A stretch of 64,000 nucleotides of DNA from Vibrio hangzhouensis. Lineage in GTDB: Bacteria > Pseudomonadota > Gammaproteobacteria > Enterobacterales > Vibrionaceae. How positions within the stretch are numbered: position 1 is the stretch's first letter; each line of letters opens with the position of its first letter. The stretch is from contig NZ_FNVG01000011.1 in the NCBI RefSeq assembly GCF_900107935.1, positions 1 through 64,000 of the forward strand, written 5' to 3'. Made by a program: the position numbers and the translations under genes. Positions 1-9,149 of this stretch are shown piece after piece. The notes below the pieces were generated by a model. That model saw only the letters and a program-made list of their open reading frames with translations. It was not told where the DNA came from and made no database searches.

Positions 1-261
1 GCGGTCGCTGCGGCCATTGCGCGCGCCAAAGCCCGTAAGCAAGCCGCACAGTCTGAGCCATCGGAAGCAAAGGCAGAGCCTGAATCCACGGAAAACGATC
101 CGAAAAAAGCCGCGGTCGCTGCGGCCATTGCGCGCGCCAAAGCCCGTAAGCAAGCCGCACAGTCTGAGCCATCGGAGTCAAAGGCGGAGCCTGAATCCAC
201 GGAAGACGATCCGAAAAAAGCTGCGGTCGCTGCTGCCATTGCGCGTGCTAAGGCAAGAAAA
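1..261 (+). repeat. 111-bp in-frame tandem repeat in the rsxC tail
   Basis: Units begin at 1, 112 and 223 with the same opening bases (gcggtcgctgc). This gives an exact 111-bp (37-codon) period: two full copies and a partial third of about 39 bp. The first two copies differ at only a few positions. More copies probably lie upstream of the window. The period is a multiple of three, so gain or loss of units keeps the reading frame. Confidence 0.93.
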
Positions 262-297
262 ATTGAAAAAGAACAACAAAATAAGGAGAACAACTAG
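1..297 (+). CDS. rsxC: RsxC/RnfC C-terminal fragment (5' end outside window)
   Basis: This is the last 98 codons of the gene, read in frame from base 1 to the TAG at 295-297. The segment consists of Ala/Lys/Glu-rich repeats containing [13 protein letters not shown] and ends in a charged tail. RsxC/RnfC is the peripheral NADH-binding and iron-sulfur subunit of the Rsx/Rnf membrane electron-transfer complex. Its variable C-terminus in gammaproteobacteria is known to carry such repeats. The identity rests on the directly following rsxD, rsxG and rsxE, because the catalytic part is not in the window. The stop codon shares one base with the GTG start of rsxD, which implies translational coupling. 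Confidence 0.9.
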   Translation, partial: AVAAAIARAKARKQAAQSEPSEAKAEPESTENDPKKAAVAAAIARAKARKQAAQSEPSESKAEPESTEDDPKKAAVAAAIARAKARKIEKEQQNKENN

Positions 298-1343
298 TGT
301 CGTTCTTTATTGCTAGCTCTCCACATGCTCACAGTCGTAAACGTACACCTGATCTTATGAAAGGTGTGGCGATTTGCGCTTTACCTGGTCTGGTCGCCCA
401 AACCTATTTCTTTGGCTGGGGCACGCTTCTTCAACTGAGTTTAGCTCTCGTTGTCGGTCTACTACTCGAGGCCGGCGTAATGCTTCTGCGCAAGCGCGCT
501 CCTGCTGCGGCATTGAGAGACTACAGTGCACTTGTAACAGCCTGGCTATTGGCGATCGCCATACCCCCTTACTCGCCTTGGTGGATTGTGGTGATTGGTC
601 TTATTTTTGCCATTGTGATCGCCAAGCACTTGTACGGTGGATTGGGCCAGAATCCCTTTAACCCAGCCATGGTGGCGTACGTCGTTCTGCTCATTTCATT
701 TCCGGTTGAAATGACAAGTTGGATCACACCGCAATCCGTTTCAAATGAATCCGTTTCATTCGCAGACGCATTTTCTCTGATCTTCACTGGTTTCGATATT
801 GATGGCTACTCACTTCAGCAAATCAGGACAGGGATTGACGGCATCACCATGGCCACACCACTTGATGCATTCAAGACCGGAATAAAAAATGGCAATACCA
901 TTAGCGAAGTGTTCCAACAGCCCATTTTCGGTGGTTTGGCGGGTATTGGCTGGGAATGGGTCAATCTGGCCTACTTAGTCGGTGGGTTAGCACTACTGAA
1001 ACTCAGAGTCATTCAATGGCACATCCCCCTCGCCATGCTGGCATCGCTGACGGTTGTCAGCGGTTTCTTCGCCCTGGTTATGCCCGGCCAAACCGGTTCA
1101 CCGGTTATGCATCTGTTGTCGGGAGCAACGATGCTGGGGGCTTTCTTCATCGCGACTGATCCGGTTTCTGCTTCAACCACAGTAAAAGGACGACTTATTT
1201 TCGGTGCTTTTATTGGTGTAATGGTGTTCATCATCCGAACTTGGGGTGGCTTCCCTGATGGTGTTGCATTTGCCGTATTGCTGGCAAACATGTGCGTACC
1301 ACTTATCGACTACTACACCAAACCAAGAACCTACGGACATTAA
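297..1343 (+). CDS. rsxD: RsxD/RnfD, membrane FMN subunit of electron-transfer complex
   Basis: A 348-residue polytopic membrane protein of the NqrB/RnfD family. It begins with the typical [12 protein letters not shown] segment and contains the [11 protein letters not shown] motif. In RnfD the threonine of SGAT carries covalently bound FMN. The complex passes electrons between NADH and a low-potential acceptor (ferredoxin or, in enterics, the SoxR reduction route), coupled to ion transport. The GTG start at 297 overlaps the rsxC stop as TAGTG. The next gene, rsxG, starts six bases after its stop. Length and position are normal for the family. Confidence 0.96.
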   Translation: MSFFIASSPHAHSRKRTPDLMKGVAICALPGLVAQTYFFGWGTLLQLSLALVVGLLLEAGVMLLRKRAPAAALRDYSALVTAWLLAIAIPPYSPWWIVVIGLIFAIVIAKHLYGGLGQNPFNPAMVAYVVLLISFPVEMTSWITPQSVSNESVSFADAFSLIFTGFDIDGYSLQQIRTGIDGITMATPLDAFKTGIKNGNTISEVFQQPIFGGLAGIGWEWVNLAYLVGGLALLKLRVIQWHIPLAMLASLTVVSGFFALVMPGQTGSPVMHLLSGATMLGAFFIATDPVSASTTVKGRLIFGAFIGVMVFIIRTWGGFPDGVAFAVLLANMCVPLIDYYTKPRTYGH

Positions 1344-1348
1344 TCATC

Positions 1349-1978
1349 ATGTTGAACGCAATTAGAAAAAACGGCTTAACATTAGCGATCTTTGCCTGTG
1401 CATCAACGGGTGTAGTTGCGGTAACGCAATATTTAACGAAAGACCAGATCCTACGTCAAGAACGTGCTCAGCTTCAGGCTACTTTGAACGAGGTCATTCC
1501 TCATGAACTGCACGACAATGAACTTTACGCTTCATGCACTCTGGTTTCAGATCCTGCACTAGGTACTAATCAACCCCAACCGGTTTACATCGCGACGTTG
1601 GATGGGACACCGACCGCACTAGCGATCGAAAGTATCGCACCAGATGGCTATAATGGTGCTATAAAACTCATCGTTGGCATCGATAATCAGGGTATCATTT
1701 TAGGCTCCCGTGTTCTGGCGCATCAGGAGACTCCCGGACTGGGCGACAAAGTTGACCTACGTGTCAGTGATTGGGTATTAAGTTTCACAGGTAAACAGAT
1801 CACTGAGAGCAATCAGGCGGAGTGGGCTGTCCGAAAAGATGGTGGCCAATTTGATTCATTCACCGGCGCCACAATCACCCCGCGAGCTGTTGTTAAAGCA
1901 GTGAAAAATACCGCTGAATACGTCAATGCAAATCGCGAGACAATCCTGAATCAGCCTCAAAATTGTGGAGGTCAGTAA
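1349..1978 (+). CDS. rsxG: RsxG/RnfG, periplasmic-facing FMN subunit
   Basis: A 209-residue protein starting at the ATG at 1349; longer upstream readings would overlap rsxD. One N-terminal membrane helix (about residues 8-25) precedes a soluble FMN-binding domain. The motif [11 protein letters not shown] matches the family's S/T-GAT site, where FMN is attached to threonine through phosphoester flavinylation. It works with RsxD in the Rsx/Rnf complex on the outer face of the inner membrane. The TAA stop overlaps the ATG of rsxE (TAATG), a second coupled junction in the operon. Confidence 0.96.
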   Translation: MLNAIRKNGLTLAIFACASTGVVAVTQYLTKDQILRQERAQLQATLNEVIPHELHDNELYASCTLVSDPALGTNQPQPVYIATLDGTPTALAIESIAPDGYNGAIKLIVGIDNQGIILGSRVLAHQETPGLGDKVDLRVSDWVLSFTGKQITESNQAEWAVRKDGGQFDSFTGATITPRAVVKAVKNTAEYVNANRETILNQPQNCGGQ

Positions 1979-2667
1979 TGAGTACATCGAAAGAGCTACT
2001 AAAAAACGGCCTGTGGGATAACAACCCGGCATTGGTGCAATTGCTGGGACTTTGTCCACTGCTTGCTGTTTCCTCAACAGTGACTAACGCTCTTGGACTT
2101 GGTCTGGCAACGCTGGTTGTTTTGGTAGGTTCAAATGTAACCGTGTCATTGATTCGCGACTATGTGCCAAAAGAGATCCGCATCCCTGTGTTCGTCATGA
2201 TCATCGCTGCGCTGGTTACCTGCGTTCAACTACTGATGAATGCCTACGCCTACGGTCTTTATCTGTCATTGGGTATCTTTATCCCGCTTATCGTAACCAA
2301 CTGCATCATCATTGGTCGTGCAGAAGCATTTGCATCAAAAAACGCTGTCGCCCCTGCGGCCCTTGACGGGTTATGGATGGGGTTAGGTATGACGTCTGTA
2401 TTGGTTGTACTAGGAGCCATGCGCGAACTCATTGGCAACGGCACCCTGTTTGACGGTGCAGATTTGCTGCTCGGCGACTGGGCTGCATCATTACGCATAG
2501 AAGTCTTTCAATTTGACAGCCAGTTCTTGTTGGCGCTGCTACCGCCCGGAGCCTTCATCGGAGTCGGCTTCCTAATTGCTCTGAAAAATGTTATTGATAA
2601 ACAAATTGAGCTGCGTCAGCCTAAACAAGAAAAGCCACAAATAGAGCGAGCGCGTGTCACCAACTGA
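1978..2667 (+). CDS. rsxE: RsxE/RnfE membrane subunit
   Basis: A 229-residue hydrophobic protein of the NqrD/RnfE family with about six membrane helices. The [20 protein letters not shown] segment near the N-terminus is characteristic, and its cysteine is part of the pair that binds an intramembrane iron-sulfur centre in the RnfA/E pair. The start at 1978 is set by the TAATG overlap with rsxG. A hairpin terminator follows immediately, so rsxE closes the operon on the rsx side. The nth gene lies just downstream, as in E. coli. Confidence 0.96.
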   Translation: MSTSKELLKNGLWDNNPALVQLLGLCPLLAVSSTVTNALGLGLATLVVLVGSNVTVSLIRDYVPKEIRIPVFVMIIAALVTCVQLLMNAYAYGLYLSLGIFIPLIVTNCIIIGRAEAFASKNAVAPAALDGLWMGLGMTSVLVVLGAMRELIGNGTLFDGADLLLGDWAASLRIEVFQFDSQFLLALLPPGAFIGVGFLIALKNVIDKQIELRQPKQEKPQIERARVTN

Positions 2668-2679
2668 TCACTATTCTAT

Positions 2680-2703
2680 GCCCGAGTTTCTCGGGCATTT
2701 ATT
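2680..2703 (+). terminator. Rho-independent terminator after rsxE
   Basis: A 7-bp stem GCCCGAG/CTCGGGC with a 3-base loop, followed by ATTTATTTA. It separates the rsx genes from nth, although the short T-run may allow read-through. Confidence 0.75.
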
Positions 2704-2726
2704 TACTGGAACCACAAAGTCAGCCA

Positions 2727-3368
2727 ATGAACAACATAAAAAGAAAAGAAATTCTAGAAAGGCTTCGCGAAAATAATCCTAACCCGCAAACTGAACTCAA
2801 CTGGAACTCACCGTTTGAGCTGCTTATCGCCGTTTTGCTCTCCGCCCAGGCAACGGACGTCAGTGTCAATAAAGCCACAGATAAACTCTACCCTGTCGCC
2901 AATACGCCCGAAGCTATGCTTAAACTTGGTGTTGATGGCGTCAAAGAGTACATTAAGACTATCGGCTTATTTAATTCGAAAGCAGAAAACGTGATCAAGA
3001 CTTGTCAGATTTTAGTCGACAATCACAACAGTGAGGTCCCGGAAAACAGAGAAGCACTGGAGGCATTGCCTGGGGTTGGTCGCAAAACGGCAAACGTGGT
3101 GCTCAATACCGCATTTGGCTGGCCGACAATTGCAGTTGATACTCATATATACCGTGTTTCTAATCGCACTAAGCTTGCTATGGGTAAAACCGTCGATGAC
3201 GTTGAGCAGAAGCTGTTAAAAGTGGTACCAAAAGAATTCAAACTCGATGTTCACCATTGGCTGATCCTTCACGGAAGATATACGTGTGTCGCCCGTAAAC
3301 CACGATGTGGCAGCTGTATCATTGAAGACCTGTGTGAATTTAAAGAAAAAGTCTATCCAGAGAATTAA
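2727..3368 (+). CDS. nth: Endonuclease III (DNA glycosylase/AP lyase)
   Basis: A 213-residue base-excision repair enzyme that removes oxidised pyrimidines and nicks abasic sites. The helix-hairpin-helix LPGVGRKTANVVLN holds the catalytic lysine, and VDTHIYRVSNR holds the catalytic aspartate. A C-terminal CVARKPRCGSCIIEDLC cluster has the C-x6-C-x2-C-x5-C pattern that binds 4Fe-4S. Length matches E. coli Nth (211). It follows the rsx operon at 59 bp, the order found in enterics and vibrios. Confidence 0.97.
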   Translation: MNNIKRKEILERLRENNPNPQTELNWNSPFELLIAVLLSAQATDVSVNKATDKLYPVANTPEAMLKLGVDGVKEYIKTIGLFNSKAENVIKTCQILVDNHNSEVPENREALEALPGVGRKTANVVLNTAFGWPTIAVDTHIYRVSNRTKLAMGKTVDDVEQKLLKVVPKEFKLDVHHWLILHGRYTCVARKPRCGSCIIEDLCEFKEKVYPEN

Positions 3369-3386
3369 AAATTAAGGAGCAACGTT

Positions 3387-3803
3387 ATGTCTAATGGTCG
3401 TATCCTGCATACCATGTTACGAGTAGGCGATTTAGATAAATCTATCTCATTCTATACCGATGTCATTGGTATGAAGCTGCTACGCAAAAACGAAAACACC
3501 GAATACAAGTACACACTTGCGTTCCTTGGCTTTGGTGACGAATCAGAAGGCGCGGTGATTGAACTGACATACAACTGGGGCGTTACCGAGTATGAATTGG
3601 GCAGTGCTTACGGTCATATCGCCATTGGCGTTGATGATATCTATAGTACATGTGATGCCATCAAGGGTGCCGGTGGCAACGTTACTAGGGAACCGGGCCC
3701 GGTGAAAGGGGGAACAACGGAAATCGCTTTCGTCAAAGATCCTGATGGCTACATGATTGAGCTGATCCAGAACAAGCAAGCCAGCGCTGGTCTGGAAGGT
3801 TAA
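3387..3803 (+). CDS. gloA: Lactoylglutathione lyase (glyoxalase I)
   Basis: A 138-residue metalloenzyme that isomerises the methylglyoxal-glutathione hemithioacetal to S-lactoylglutathione. The single-domain bacterial GloA layout is clear. [10 protein letters not shown] starts the first beta-alpha-beta unit with the metal-ligand histidine. [11 protein letters not shown] provides the second histidine, and glutamates in VIELTYNW and YMIELIQ complete the site. A good SD (AAGGAGC) lies 7 bases before the ATG. The gene sits 18 bp after nth and may be co-transcribed with it. Confidence 0.97.
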   Translation: MSNGRILHTMLRVGDLDKSISFYTDVIGMKLLRKNENTEYKYTLAFLGFGDESEGAVIELTYNWGVTEYELGSAYGHIAIGVDDIYSTCDAIKGAGGNVTREPGPVKGGTTEIAFVKDPDGYMIELIQNKQASAGLEG

Positions 3804-3810
3804 TAGATAA

Positions 3811-3836
3811 AACGCCAGCATGCTGGCGTTTTTTAG
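3811..3836. terminator. Bidirectional terminator between gloA and motY
   Basis: A perfect palindrome, AACGCCAGCA/TGCTGGCGTT, flanked by T-runs on the + strand (TTTTTT) and by A residues that give a T-run on the - strand. It serves both convergent genes. Confidence 0.9.
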
Positions 3837-3838
3837 TA

Positions 3839-4723
3839 CTATACTTCCGTTCTTCCAAACGAAATAACAACCCGCTGGTTCTTTGACTTGCCAATCGGTG
3901 AGGTATTCTCTGCGATCGGGCGTCGCTTACCGTAGCCCTGCACCTGGATCCGGTCTTTTGGCAACCCTAAAGATTCAAAGTAGTCCTGAAGGATTTGCGC
4001 TCGTGTCTCAGACAGTCGCTGGCTTTCACTTTTTGAATCTGATGAATCGGTATACGTTGACACTAGCACCAAATCGATGTCCTGGTTATATCTGATATAC
4101 TCGGCAATTTGCTGCAATCGATGCTGTGAGGTCTTGTTCAACTGCTCACTGTTTCTATCGTAGTGCAGTATAGTGAATGAGATATCCTCAAAACTGTATG
4201 GCAACAAATTGGCGATGCAGTCACTAAAGACATTGTACTTCGCCTGAAACAATACCGAAGAAAGAGCCACTTCAATTCGTTCGTTACGGCTTTGCCAGTC
4301 TTGATAACTGAACGTTGGATAACGCCCTTTCTCAAGTTCACTCAGCAAGCTCCAGGCTGCCTGACCGCCAACATAACCATTAAACTGCTTAAAAAATTGT
4401 AGATTAGTGATACGATCCGCACTGTCTCCCGGTCTCCAGGGTGGCGGCATGGAGACCAGACTGACATTTCTCGTCTCCCCCATTGCTCGTCGCATCTTCA
4501 GTTCGAAATCAAGATTAATTTTTTTACTAGCTCTGGCGATAAACTCCGCATCACCAAAATTAGGAATAGGATGAACTAAGCGGCACTCTAATGGGGTATT
4601 ACTGACCATCTCCCATTGAGATTGGGTCGGTGTTGCCACATACCGTTTTTCCATTGCCGCCTGTACCGCTGTAGGAAGCAATACTGGTAATAATGATAGT
4701 GTAAATAAGGCTTTTAATTTCAT
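3839..4723 (-). CDS. motY: MotY, T-ring protein of the sodium-driven polar flagellar motor
   Basis: A 294-residue secreted protein. A signal peptide (about 1-22, ending AVQA) precedes a MotY-specific N-terminal domain and a C-terminal OmpA-like peptidoglycan-binding domain (about 170-290, with [19 protein letters not shown] and the [10 protein letters not shown] segment). MotY forms the periplasmic T ring with MotX and anchors the PomA/PomB stators of Vibrio polar flagella, so it marks a sodium-driven motor. It is a single gene, convergent with gloA, and such motility genes are often scattered. I could not find a convincing sigma-28 promoter in the upstream 300 bp. Confidence 0.95.
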   Translation of the reverse strand: MKLKALFTLSLLPVLLPTAVQAAMEKRYVATPTQSQWEMVSNTPLECRLVHPIPNFGDAEFIARASKKINLDFELKMRRAMGETRNVSLVSMPPPWRPGDSADRITNLQFFKQFNGYVGGQAAWSLLSELEKGRYPTFSYQDWQSRNERIEVALSSVLFQAKYNVFSDCIANLLPYSFEDISFTILHYDRNSEQLNKTSQHRLQQIAEYIRYNQDIDLVLVSTYTDSSDSKSESQRLSETRAQILQDYFESLGLPKDRIQVQGYGKRRPIAENTSPIGKSKNQRVVISFGRTEV

Positions 4724-5029
4724 TAACTTATGGCAACTCTATAGTAAAACGCGTTGCGGCATTGTATTGCCGCTCTCAACGTCAGAGGGATCTTCATATT
4801 CAGTTAAGCAAAAATCCCGCCAAGTTCTTGATGAATTGAACTCGGTGTTTCACTGACGATTTACTCTTTCTATCATGCTAATTTCTCAGCACTACTGCAG
4901 CTTTGGCTGCGAAACGACCGCCAGATACAGCGAATCTTGCATTAACCCCGAAATTAAATGCTTTGTTTGGTTTTTTAAACCGAAAGAATCTGCAATAATG
5001 CTGCGTTCGTCACACTAGAAAACTCTAAA
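4724..5029. other. motY-rnt divergent intergenic region
   Basis: 306 bp without a gene; it should hold both divergent promoters. The only structure I see is a 6-bp hairpin (GCGGCA at 4756-4761 with TGCCGC at 4768-4773) close to the motY start, in its probable leader. I do not recognise any operator here. Confidence 0.5.
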
Positions 5030-5680
5030 ATGTCTGTAGAAAACGAAGCTCTCACTCTAAAAAAGCGATTCCGAGGCTATTTTCCTGTCGTTGTCGATGT
5101 GGAAACCGCTGGGTTTAATGCTAAAACCGATGCACTGCTTGAAATCTGTGCTGTAACCCTAAAAATGGATCAGGACGGCAACCTGCAACCTGCTTCGGTT
5201 TTACACTACCATGTTGAACCCTTTGAAGGTGCCAACCTCGAAAAAGAAGCGCTAGAGTTCAACGGCATTCGTGACCCCTTTAGCCCACTTCGTGGCGCGG
5301 TTTCCGAACAGGAAGCACTTAAAGAGATCTACAAAGTCATTCGAAAGGAGCAAAAGCTACACGACTGCAACCGTGCAATCATGGTGGCGCATAACGCAAA
5401 TTTCGATCACAGTTTCGTCAGTGCGGCGAACGAGCGTGCCAAACTTAAGCGCGTTCCTTTTCACCCGTTTGCAACGTTCGATACTGCCACATTAAGTGGT
5501 TTGGCCTACGGACAAACGGTATTGGCAAAAGCTTGTAAAGTCGCAGGAATGGAGTTTGACAATAAAGAGGCGCATTCAGCTCTTTATGATACTCAAAAGA
5601 CGGCTGAGCTGTTTTGTCGAATTGTTAACAAATGGAAAGCACTCGGTGGCTGGCCTATTGTTGACGACAACCAAGAATAA
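5030..5680 (+). CDS. rnt: Ribonuclease T (tRNA end-turnover and RNA 3' trimming)
   Basis: A 216-residue DEDDh 3'-5' exonuclease. Exo I is DVETAGF (D23, E25), Exo II surrounds HNANFDHSF (about 121), and Exo III is HSALYDT with its histidine (about 182). The enzyme matures tRNA and 5S/23S rRNA 3' ends. Length fits E. coli RNase T (215). Its position next to gloA, motY and grxD agrees with the order in related genomes. The NhaC-type antiporter gene follows at 27 bp and could be co-transcribed. Confidence 0.96.
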   Translation: MSVENEALTLKKRFRGYFPVVVDVETAGFNAKTDALLEICAVTLKMDQDGNLQPASVLHYHVEPFEGANLEKEALEFNGIRDPFSPLRGAVSEQEALKEIYKVIRKEQKLHDCNRAIMVAHNANFDHSFVSAANERAKLKRVPFHPFATFDTATLSGLAYGQTVLAKACKVAGMEFDNKEAHSALYDTQKTAELFCRIVNKWKALGGWPIVDDNQE

Positions 5681-5707
5681 ACCAAACACAACTTTTTAGA
5701 GATTATT

Positions 5708-7033
5708 ATGAATCCTGTCGTTATTTCCGTTTGCATTATGCTGGTTCTGGCATTAATGCGCGTTAACGTTGTCGTTGCGTTAACCTTTAGTGCCATCGTT
5801 GGTGGTGTTGTATCTGGAATGTCTCTTACCGAAGCGGTCAGCGCCTTTGAGGGCGGCCTTGGCGGTGGTGCAACGATCGCACTTAGCTACGCGATGTTAG
5901 GCACGTTTGCCGTGGCTATTTCAAAATCCGGCATTACTGATTTGCTGGCTCAGAATGTGATTAAACGTATTCACGGAAGAGAAAGCTCTGCCGGAACTAC
6001 CGGACTCAAGTATGCAGTTCTGGTTGCACTCATTTTAGTGACTATGTCTTCGCAGAACATTATCCCTGTTCATATCGCCTTTATCCCTATTTTGATTCCA
6101 CCTCTACTGGGCGTATTTGCTAAGCTAAAACTGGATCGCCGTTTGATCGCCTGTGTGCTGACCTTTGGTCTTGTTACACCTTACATGGTTCTTCCGGTTG
6201 GCTTTGGTGGTATCTTCCTAAACAACATTCTGCTAAAAAATCTGCATGAGAATGGTCTGGAGTCGGTCACCGCAGCTCAAGTACCCATGGCGATGTTGCT
6301 GCCTGCTGCTGGTATGATCACAGGTTTGCTACTCGCCATTTTCTTCAGCTATAGAAAACCTCGTGAGTATGCAGAAACGGAACTTACTCATGTTGATGAA
6401 GAACCTTCTCACATCAACAGAAAGAACATTATGGTTGCTGTAGCGGGTATTGTTGCTGCGCTAGCGGTTCAGCTGACTTCCGGCTCAATGATCATTGGTG
6501 CTTTGGCAGGTTTCATGGTGTTCACTTTCGGTGGTGTCATTGCATGGAAAGAGACTCAGGATGTCTTCACTAAAGGTGTCCACATGATGGCCATGATTGG
6601 CTTTATCATGATCTCTGCGGCTGGCTTTGCAGCGGTAATGAAACAAACCGGCGGTGTTGAATCACTGGTTGAAGCGCTAGCTACCAGTATTGGTGACAAC
6701 AAGCCGCTTGCGGCGCTTCTGATGCTGGTTGTTGGCCTACTGGTCACTATGGGCATTGGTTCATCCTTCTCAACCATCCCTATTATCGCGACGATCTATG
6801 TACCACTAGCTATTGCTTTTGGCTTCTCTCCAATGGCAACGGTCGCTTTAGTGGGAACAGCCGCCGCTCTGGGAGACGCGGGGTCTCCGGCCTCAGACTC
6901 TACATTAGGTCCAACATCTGGTCTGAACGCAGACGGCCAACACGAACATATCTGGGAAACAGTGGTGCCAACCTTTATCCACTACAATATCCCACTCATT
7001 GTGTTTGGTTGGATCGCCGCAATGGTTCTTTAA
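5708..7033 (+). CDS. Na+/H+ antiporter family membrane protein (NhaC-like)
   Basis: A 441-residue protein with about 11-12 membrane helices. The N-terminal segment ([17 protein letters not shown]) and the conserved [17 protein letters not shown] loop near the C-terminus are typical of the NhaC/ion-transporter superfamily members annotated as Na+/H+ antiporters in vibrios. Sodium/proton exchange at the inner membrane is the family expectation; the substrate is not proven by sequence. The gene follows rnt closely and ends before a strong terminator. A 13-bp exact tandem duplication covers its stop codon (7022-7047). Confidence 0.85.
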   Translation: MNPVVISVCIMLVLALMRVNVVVALTFSAIVGGVVSGMSLTEAVSAFEGGLGGGATIALSYAMLGTFAVAISKSGITDLLAQNVIKRIHGRESSAGTTGLKYAVLVALILVTMSSQNIIPVHIAFIPILIPPLLGVFAKLKLDRRLIACVLTFGLVTPYMVLPVGFGGIFLNNILLKNLHENGLESVTAAQVPMAMLLPAAGMITGLLLAIFFSYRKPREYAETELTHVDEEPSHINRKNIMVAVAGIVAALAVQLTSGSMIIGALAGFMVFTFGGVIAWKETQDVFTKGVHMMAMIGFIMISAAGFAAVMKQTGGVESLVEALATSIGDNKPLAALLMLVVGLLVTMGIGSSFSTIPIIATIYVPLAIAFGFSPMATVALVGTAAALGDAGSPASDSTLGPTSGLNADGQHEHIWETVVPTFIHYNIPLIVFGWIAAMVL

Positions 7034-7047
7034 AATGGTTCTTTAAA
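7022..7047 (+). repeat. 13-bp exact tandem duplication across a stop codon
   Basis: ATGGTTCTTTAAA occurs twice back to back (7022-7034 and 7035-7047). It includes the last codons and stop of the antiporter gene. The second copy is untranslated, so the duplication appears neutral. Confidence 0.95.
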
Positions 7048-7060
7048 CCTACAGACACAA

Positions 7061-7089
7061 AAAAGGCTTGGTCAAACCAAGCCTTTTTT
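7061..7089. terminator. Bidirectional terminator (antiporter / grxD)
   Basis: The stem AAAAGGCTTGGT pairs with ACCAAGCCTTTT around a 3-base loop. T-runs lie on both strands, between convergent genes. Confidence 0.93.
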
Positions 7090-7107
7090 TACAACTGCTG
7101 AAACGAG

Positions 7108-7446
7108 TTACGCGTCACCTTGCTCCGCATTGCGTGCAGCGGCTTCTTTGATGATCGGTTGCAGTTCGCCCTTCTGGAACATCTCTACAATAATATCACA
7201 ACCACCAATCAGCTCGCCTTCTACCCATAGTTGAGGGAACGTTGGCCATTGAGCATACTTTGGTAGCTCAGCACGGATATCTGGGTTTTGTAGAATGTCT
7301 ACATACGCGAATTTTTCACCACAAGCCATCAGTGCTTGAGCTGCCTGTGAAGAAAAACCACAGCTAGGCAATTTAGGAGAACCCTTCATATAGAGAAGAA
7401 TTGTGTTTTGCTCAATTTGCTGTTTAATTTTATCGATCGTTTCCAT
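7108..7446 (-). CDS. grxD: Monothiol glutaredoxin GrxD (Grx4)
   Basis: A 112-residue glutaredoxin with the monothiol CGFS active site at residues 29-32, preceded by the KGSPKLPSCGFS loop. Glutathione-contacting segments WPTFPQLWVEGELIGG and DII are present. CGFS glutaredoxins bind a bridging 2Fe-2S cluster with glutathione and partner with BolA-type proteins in iron-sulfur delivery and iron sensing. It lies divergent from sodB across 286 bp, as in other gammaproteobacteria. Confidence 0.97.
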   Translation of the reverse strand: METIDKIKQQIEQNTILLYMKGSPKLPSCGFSSQAAQALMACGEKFAYVDILQNPDIRAELPKYAQWPTFPQLWVEGELIGGCDIIVEMFQKGELQPIIKEAAARNAEQGDA

Positions 7447-7632
7447 TGCTTCCTCGAAATGCTTGTACTGCGAATGTGTTCACATTCTAGCGAATCGCCA
7501 CAGAATAAAAAGCACATTAATATTGTGGTTATACTATTGTAGCTATGATTGGATTTGGATAGCTTAAACTAATCACTTACACAATTCATCACAATAAATT
7601 TGTCACCGCCCCCTTTTAATAAAGTAAAAACT

Positions 7633-7641
7633 TGCTAAAAT
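7633..7641 (+). promoter_or_regulatory. Candidate extended -10 for sodB
   Basis: TGCTAAAAT fits an extended -10 (TG-n-TAAAAT). It would start transcription near 7648, about 85 bases before the sodB ATG. A long leader suits a gene whose mRNA is a known RyhB small-RNA target in E. coli and Vibrio. I cannot confirm pairing without the local RyhB sequence. Confidence 0.4.
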
Positions 7642-7732
7642 GGCTTACAGTCAGTCAAAACACGACTCAATAAAAATATTTTGGAAGCAATCAAGGGTTA
7701 AAACCCGCTAATAATCAATGGAGAAGCGAGCA

Positions 7733-8317
7733 ATGGCATTCGAACTACCAGCACTTCCTTACGCGAAAGACGCTCTAGAACCACACATCTCAGCTGAGAC
7801 ACTGGACTTTCACCACGGTAAGCACCACAACACTTACGTTGTAAAACTAAACGGTCTTATTCCTGGTACTGAGTTTGAAGGCAAAACTCTAGAAGAGATC
7901 GTGAAAACTTCATCTGGTGGTGTTTTCAATAACGCAGCGCAAATCTGGAACCATACGTTCTACTGGCACTGCCTGGCGCCAAACGCAGGTGGCGAACCAA
8001 CAGGTGCAGTAGCAGATGCTATCAACGCCGCGTTTGGTTCATTTGAAGAATTCAAAGCTAAGTTCACGGATTCTGCTATTAACAACTTTGGTTCTTCATG
8101 GACTTGGTTAGTGAAAAAAGCGGACGGTTCTCTAGATATCGTTAACACGTCTAATGCAGCGACACCTCTAACAGAAGAAGGTGTTACACCACTGCTAACA
8201 GTTGACCTTTGGGAACACGCATACTACATCGATTACCGCAACGTGCGTCCAGACTACATGAACGGTTTCTGGGCACTGGTTAACTGGGCATTCGTTGAAG
8301 AAAACCTAGCAAAATAA
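7733..8317 (+). CDS. sodB: Superoxide dismutase [Fe]
   Basis: A 194-residue iron superoxide dismutase converting superoxide to oxygen and peroxide in the cytoplasm. Metal ligands are visible: H27 in FHHGKHHN, a histidine in WNHTFYW, and the D and H in VDLWEHAYY. The ATG at 7733 gives the family N-terminus [13 protein letters not shown]. An in-frame ATG 15 bases upstream would add five residues that homologues lack, and the SD GGAG fits the internal start. The terminator follows within 25 bp, so it is monocistronic. Confidence 0.98.
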   Translation: MAFELPALPYAKDALEPHISAETLDFHHGKHHNTYVVKLNGLIPGTEFEGKTLEEIVKTSSGGVFNNAAQIWNHTFYWHCLAPNAGGEPTGAVADAINAAFGSFEEFKAKFTDSAINNFGSSWTWLVKKADGSLDIVNTSNAATPLTEEGVTPLLTVDLWEHAYYIDYRNVRPDYMNGFWALVNWAFVEENLAK

Positions 8318-8341
8318 TTGCTCGCAGTTGTGAGAATTGAA

Positions 8342-8368
8342 AAAGGCCTGTTTACAGGTCTTTTTTTT
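8342..8368 (+). terminator. Terminator after sodB
   Basis: AAAGGCCTGT pairs with ACAGGTCTTT (one G-U) over a 2-base loop, followed by an eight-T run. Confidence 0.93.
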
Positions 8369-8439
8369 GTCTCATTGCAATTAAAGCACTAAAGCCCGCC
8401 CCTACACTGCCGATACAGTCTCTGTAACGAGAGGTATTT

Positions 8440-8943
8440 ATGCAGATTCATAGCTTAGACAAAGCACAATTAGTCAACGAACTACAATGTGGGACATCGC
8501 TTAATCGCGCCGTCGAACAGGGTAGACGTGCCGACTTTGCTCTAATGCTTTCGATGTTTTCCCATGACTGTCGTGAGACTACGGTGATCGAAGACATAGA
8601 TACCCAACAGACTGATGAAGCGCTACTGAGAAAGCGCTTTGATGTACCGACAGCACAAAAATTACAAGGCCTGTTGGACGATTACCAAACCTCAGCTGCA
8701 ATCGCTAATCAATTTTACAATGGTGGCCTCGCCAGCGCTAAGCTCCAACATTACACTGTGCCTGAGCCGTTAAACTATGCACCGATCGACACCCACGGCC
8801 TGAATGAAGAGGTTTATCAAAACCTGTCTGGCCACACTCGCAGGCAGCTTACAGAGCAAGGCGTTCTGAAACCTGGCGTCGATGCTTTATACAATCAGCT
8901 TTCAACCGCTTATCGTAAAGACACACTATCAATACGTCTTTGA
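8440..8943 (+). CDS. VC2046-type conserved protein of unknown function
   Basis: A 167-residue soluble, mainly helical protein. It lies immediately after sodB in Vibrio genomes, which matches the small gammaproteobacterial family named after V. cholerae VC2046; that match is from memory of gene order, not a search. I see no signal peptide, membrane helix, metal-binding cysteines or nucleotide-binding motif. The N-terminal third contains GTSLNRAVEQGRRADFALML, and the C-terminus (LYNQLSTAYRKDTLSIRL) is basic. It has its own SD (GAGAGG) and is separated from sodB by a strong terminator, so it is probably transcribed alone. Confidence 0.75.
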   Translation: MQIHSLDKAQLVNELQCGTSLNRAVEQGRRADFALMLSMFSHDCRETTVIEDIDTQQTDEALLRKRFDVPTAQKLQGLLDDYQTSAAIANQFYNGGLASAKLQHYTVPEPLNYAPIDTHGLNEEVYQNLSGHTRRQLTEQGVLKPGVDALYNQLSTAYRKDTLSIRL

Positions 8944-9149
8944 TTGGGGCTAATACGCGCTTTCTAATGTAAGCAATGCGTTTATTCCGTACTTTATGTG
9001 ATATGTTGCAAAAATAGGCTGATAAGTCCTCTCCCTTCTTCGAAAACTTGATGTTATTCACATTAGATTCACAGTTTTTCTACCAAGTTATTATCTAGGG
9101 GAACGGTGAATAGCCAATATTATCCGAAGCCGTCAAATTCGGGGTAACT

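Noticed and set aside
17..316. 99-codon Arg/Pro-rich frame at the window start
   Set aside because: It is an alternative frame of the 111-bp rsxC repeat and overlaps the real stop of rsxC and start of rsxD.
4724..4860. Sigma-28 promoter for motY
   Set aside because: Expected from flagellar biology, but I found no acceptable match to TAAA-N15-GCCGATAA on the - strand.
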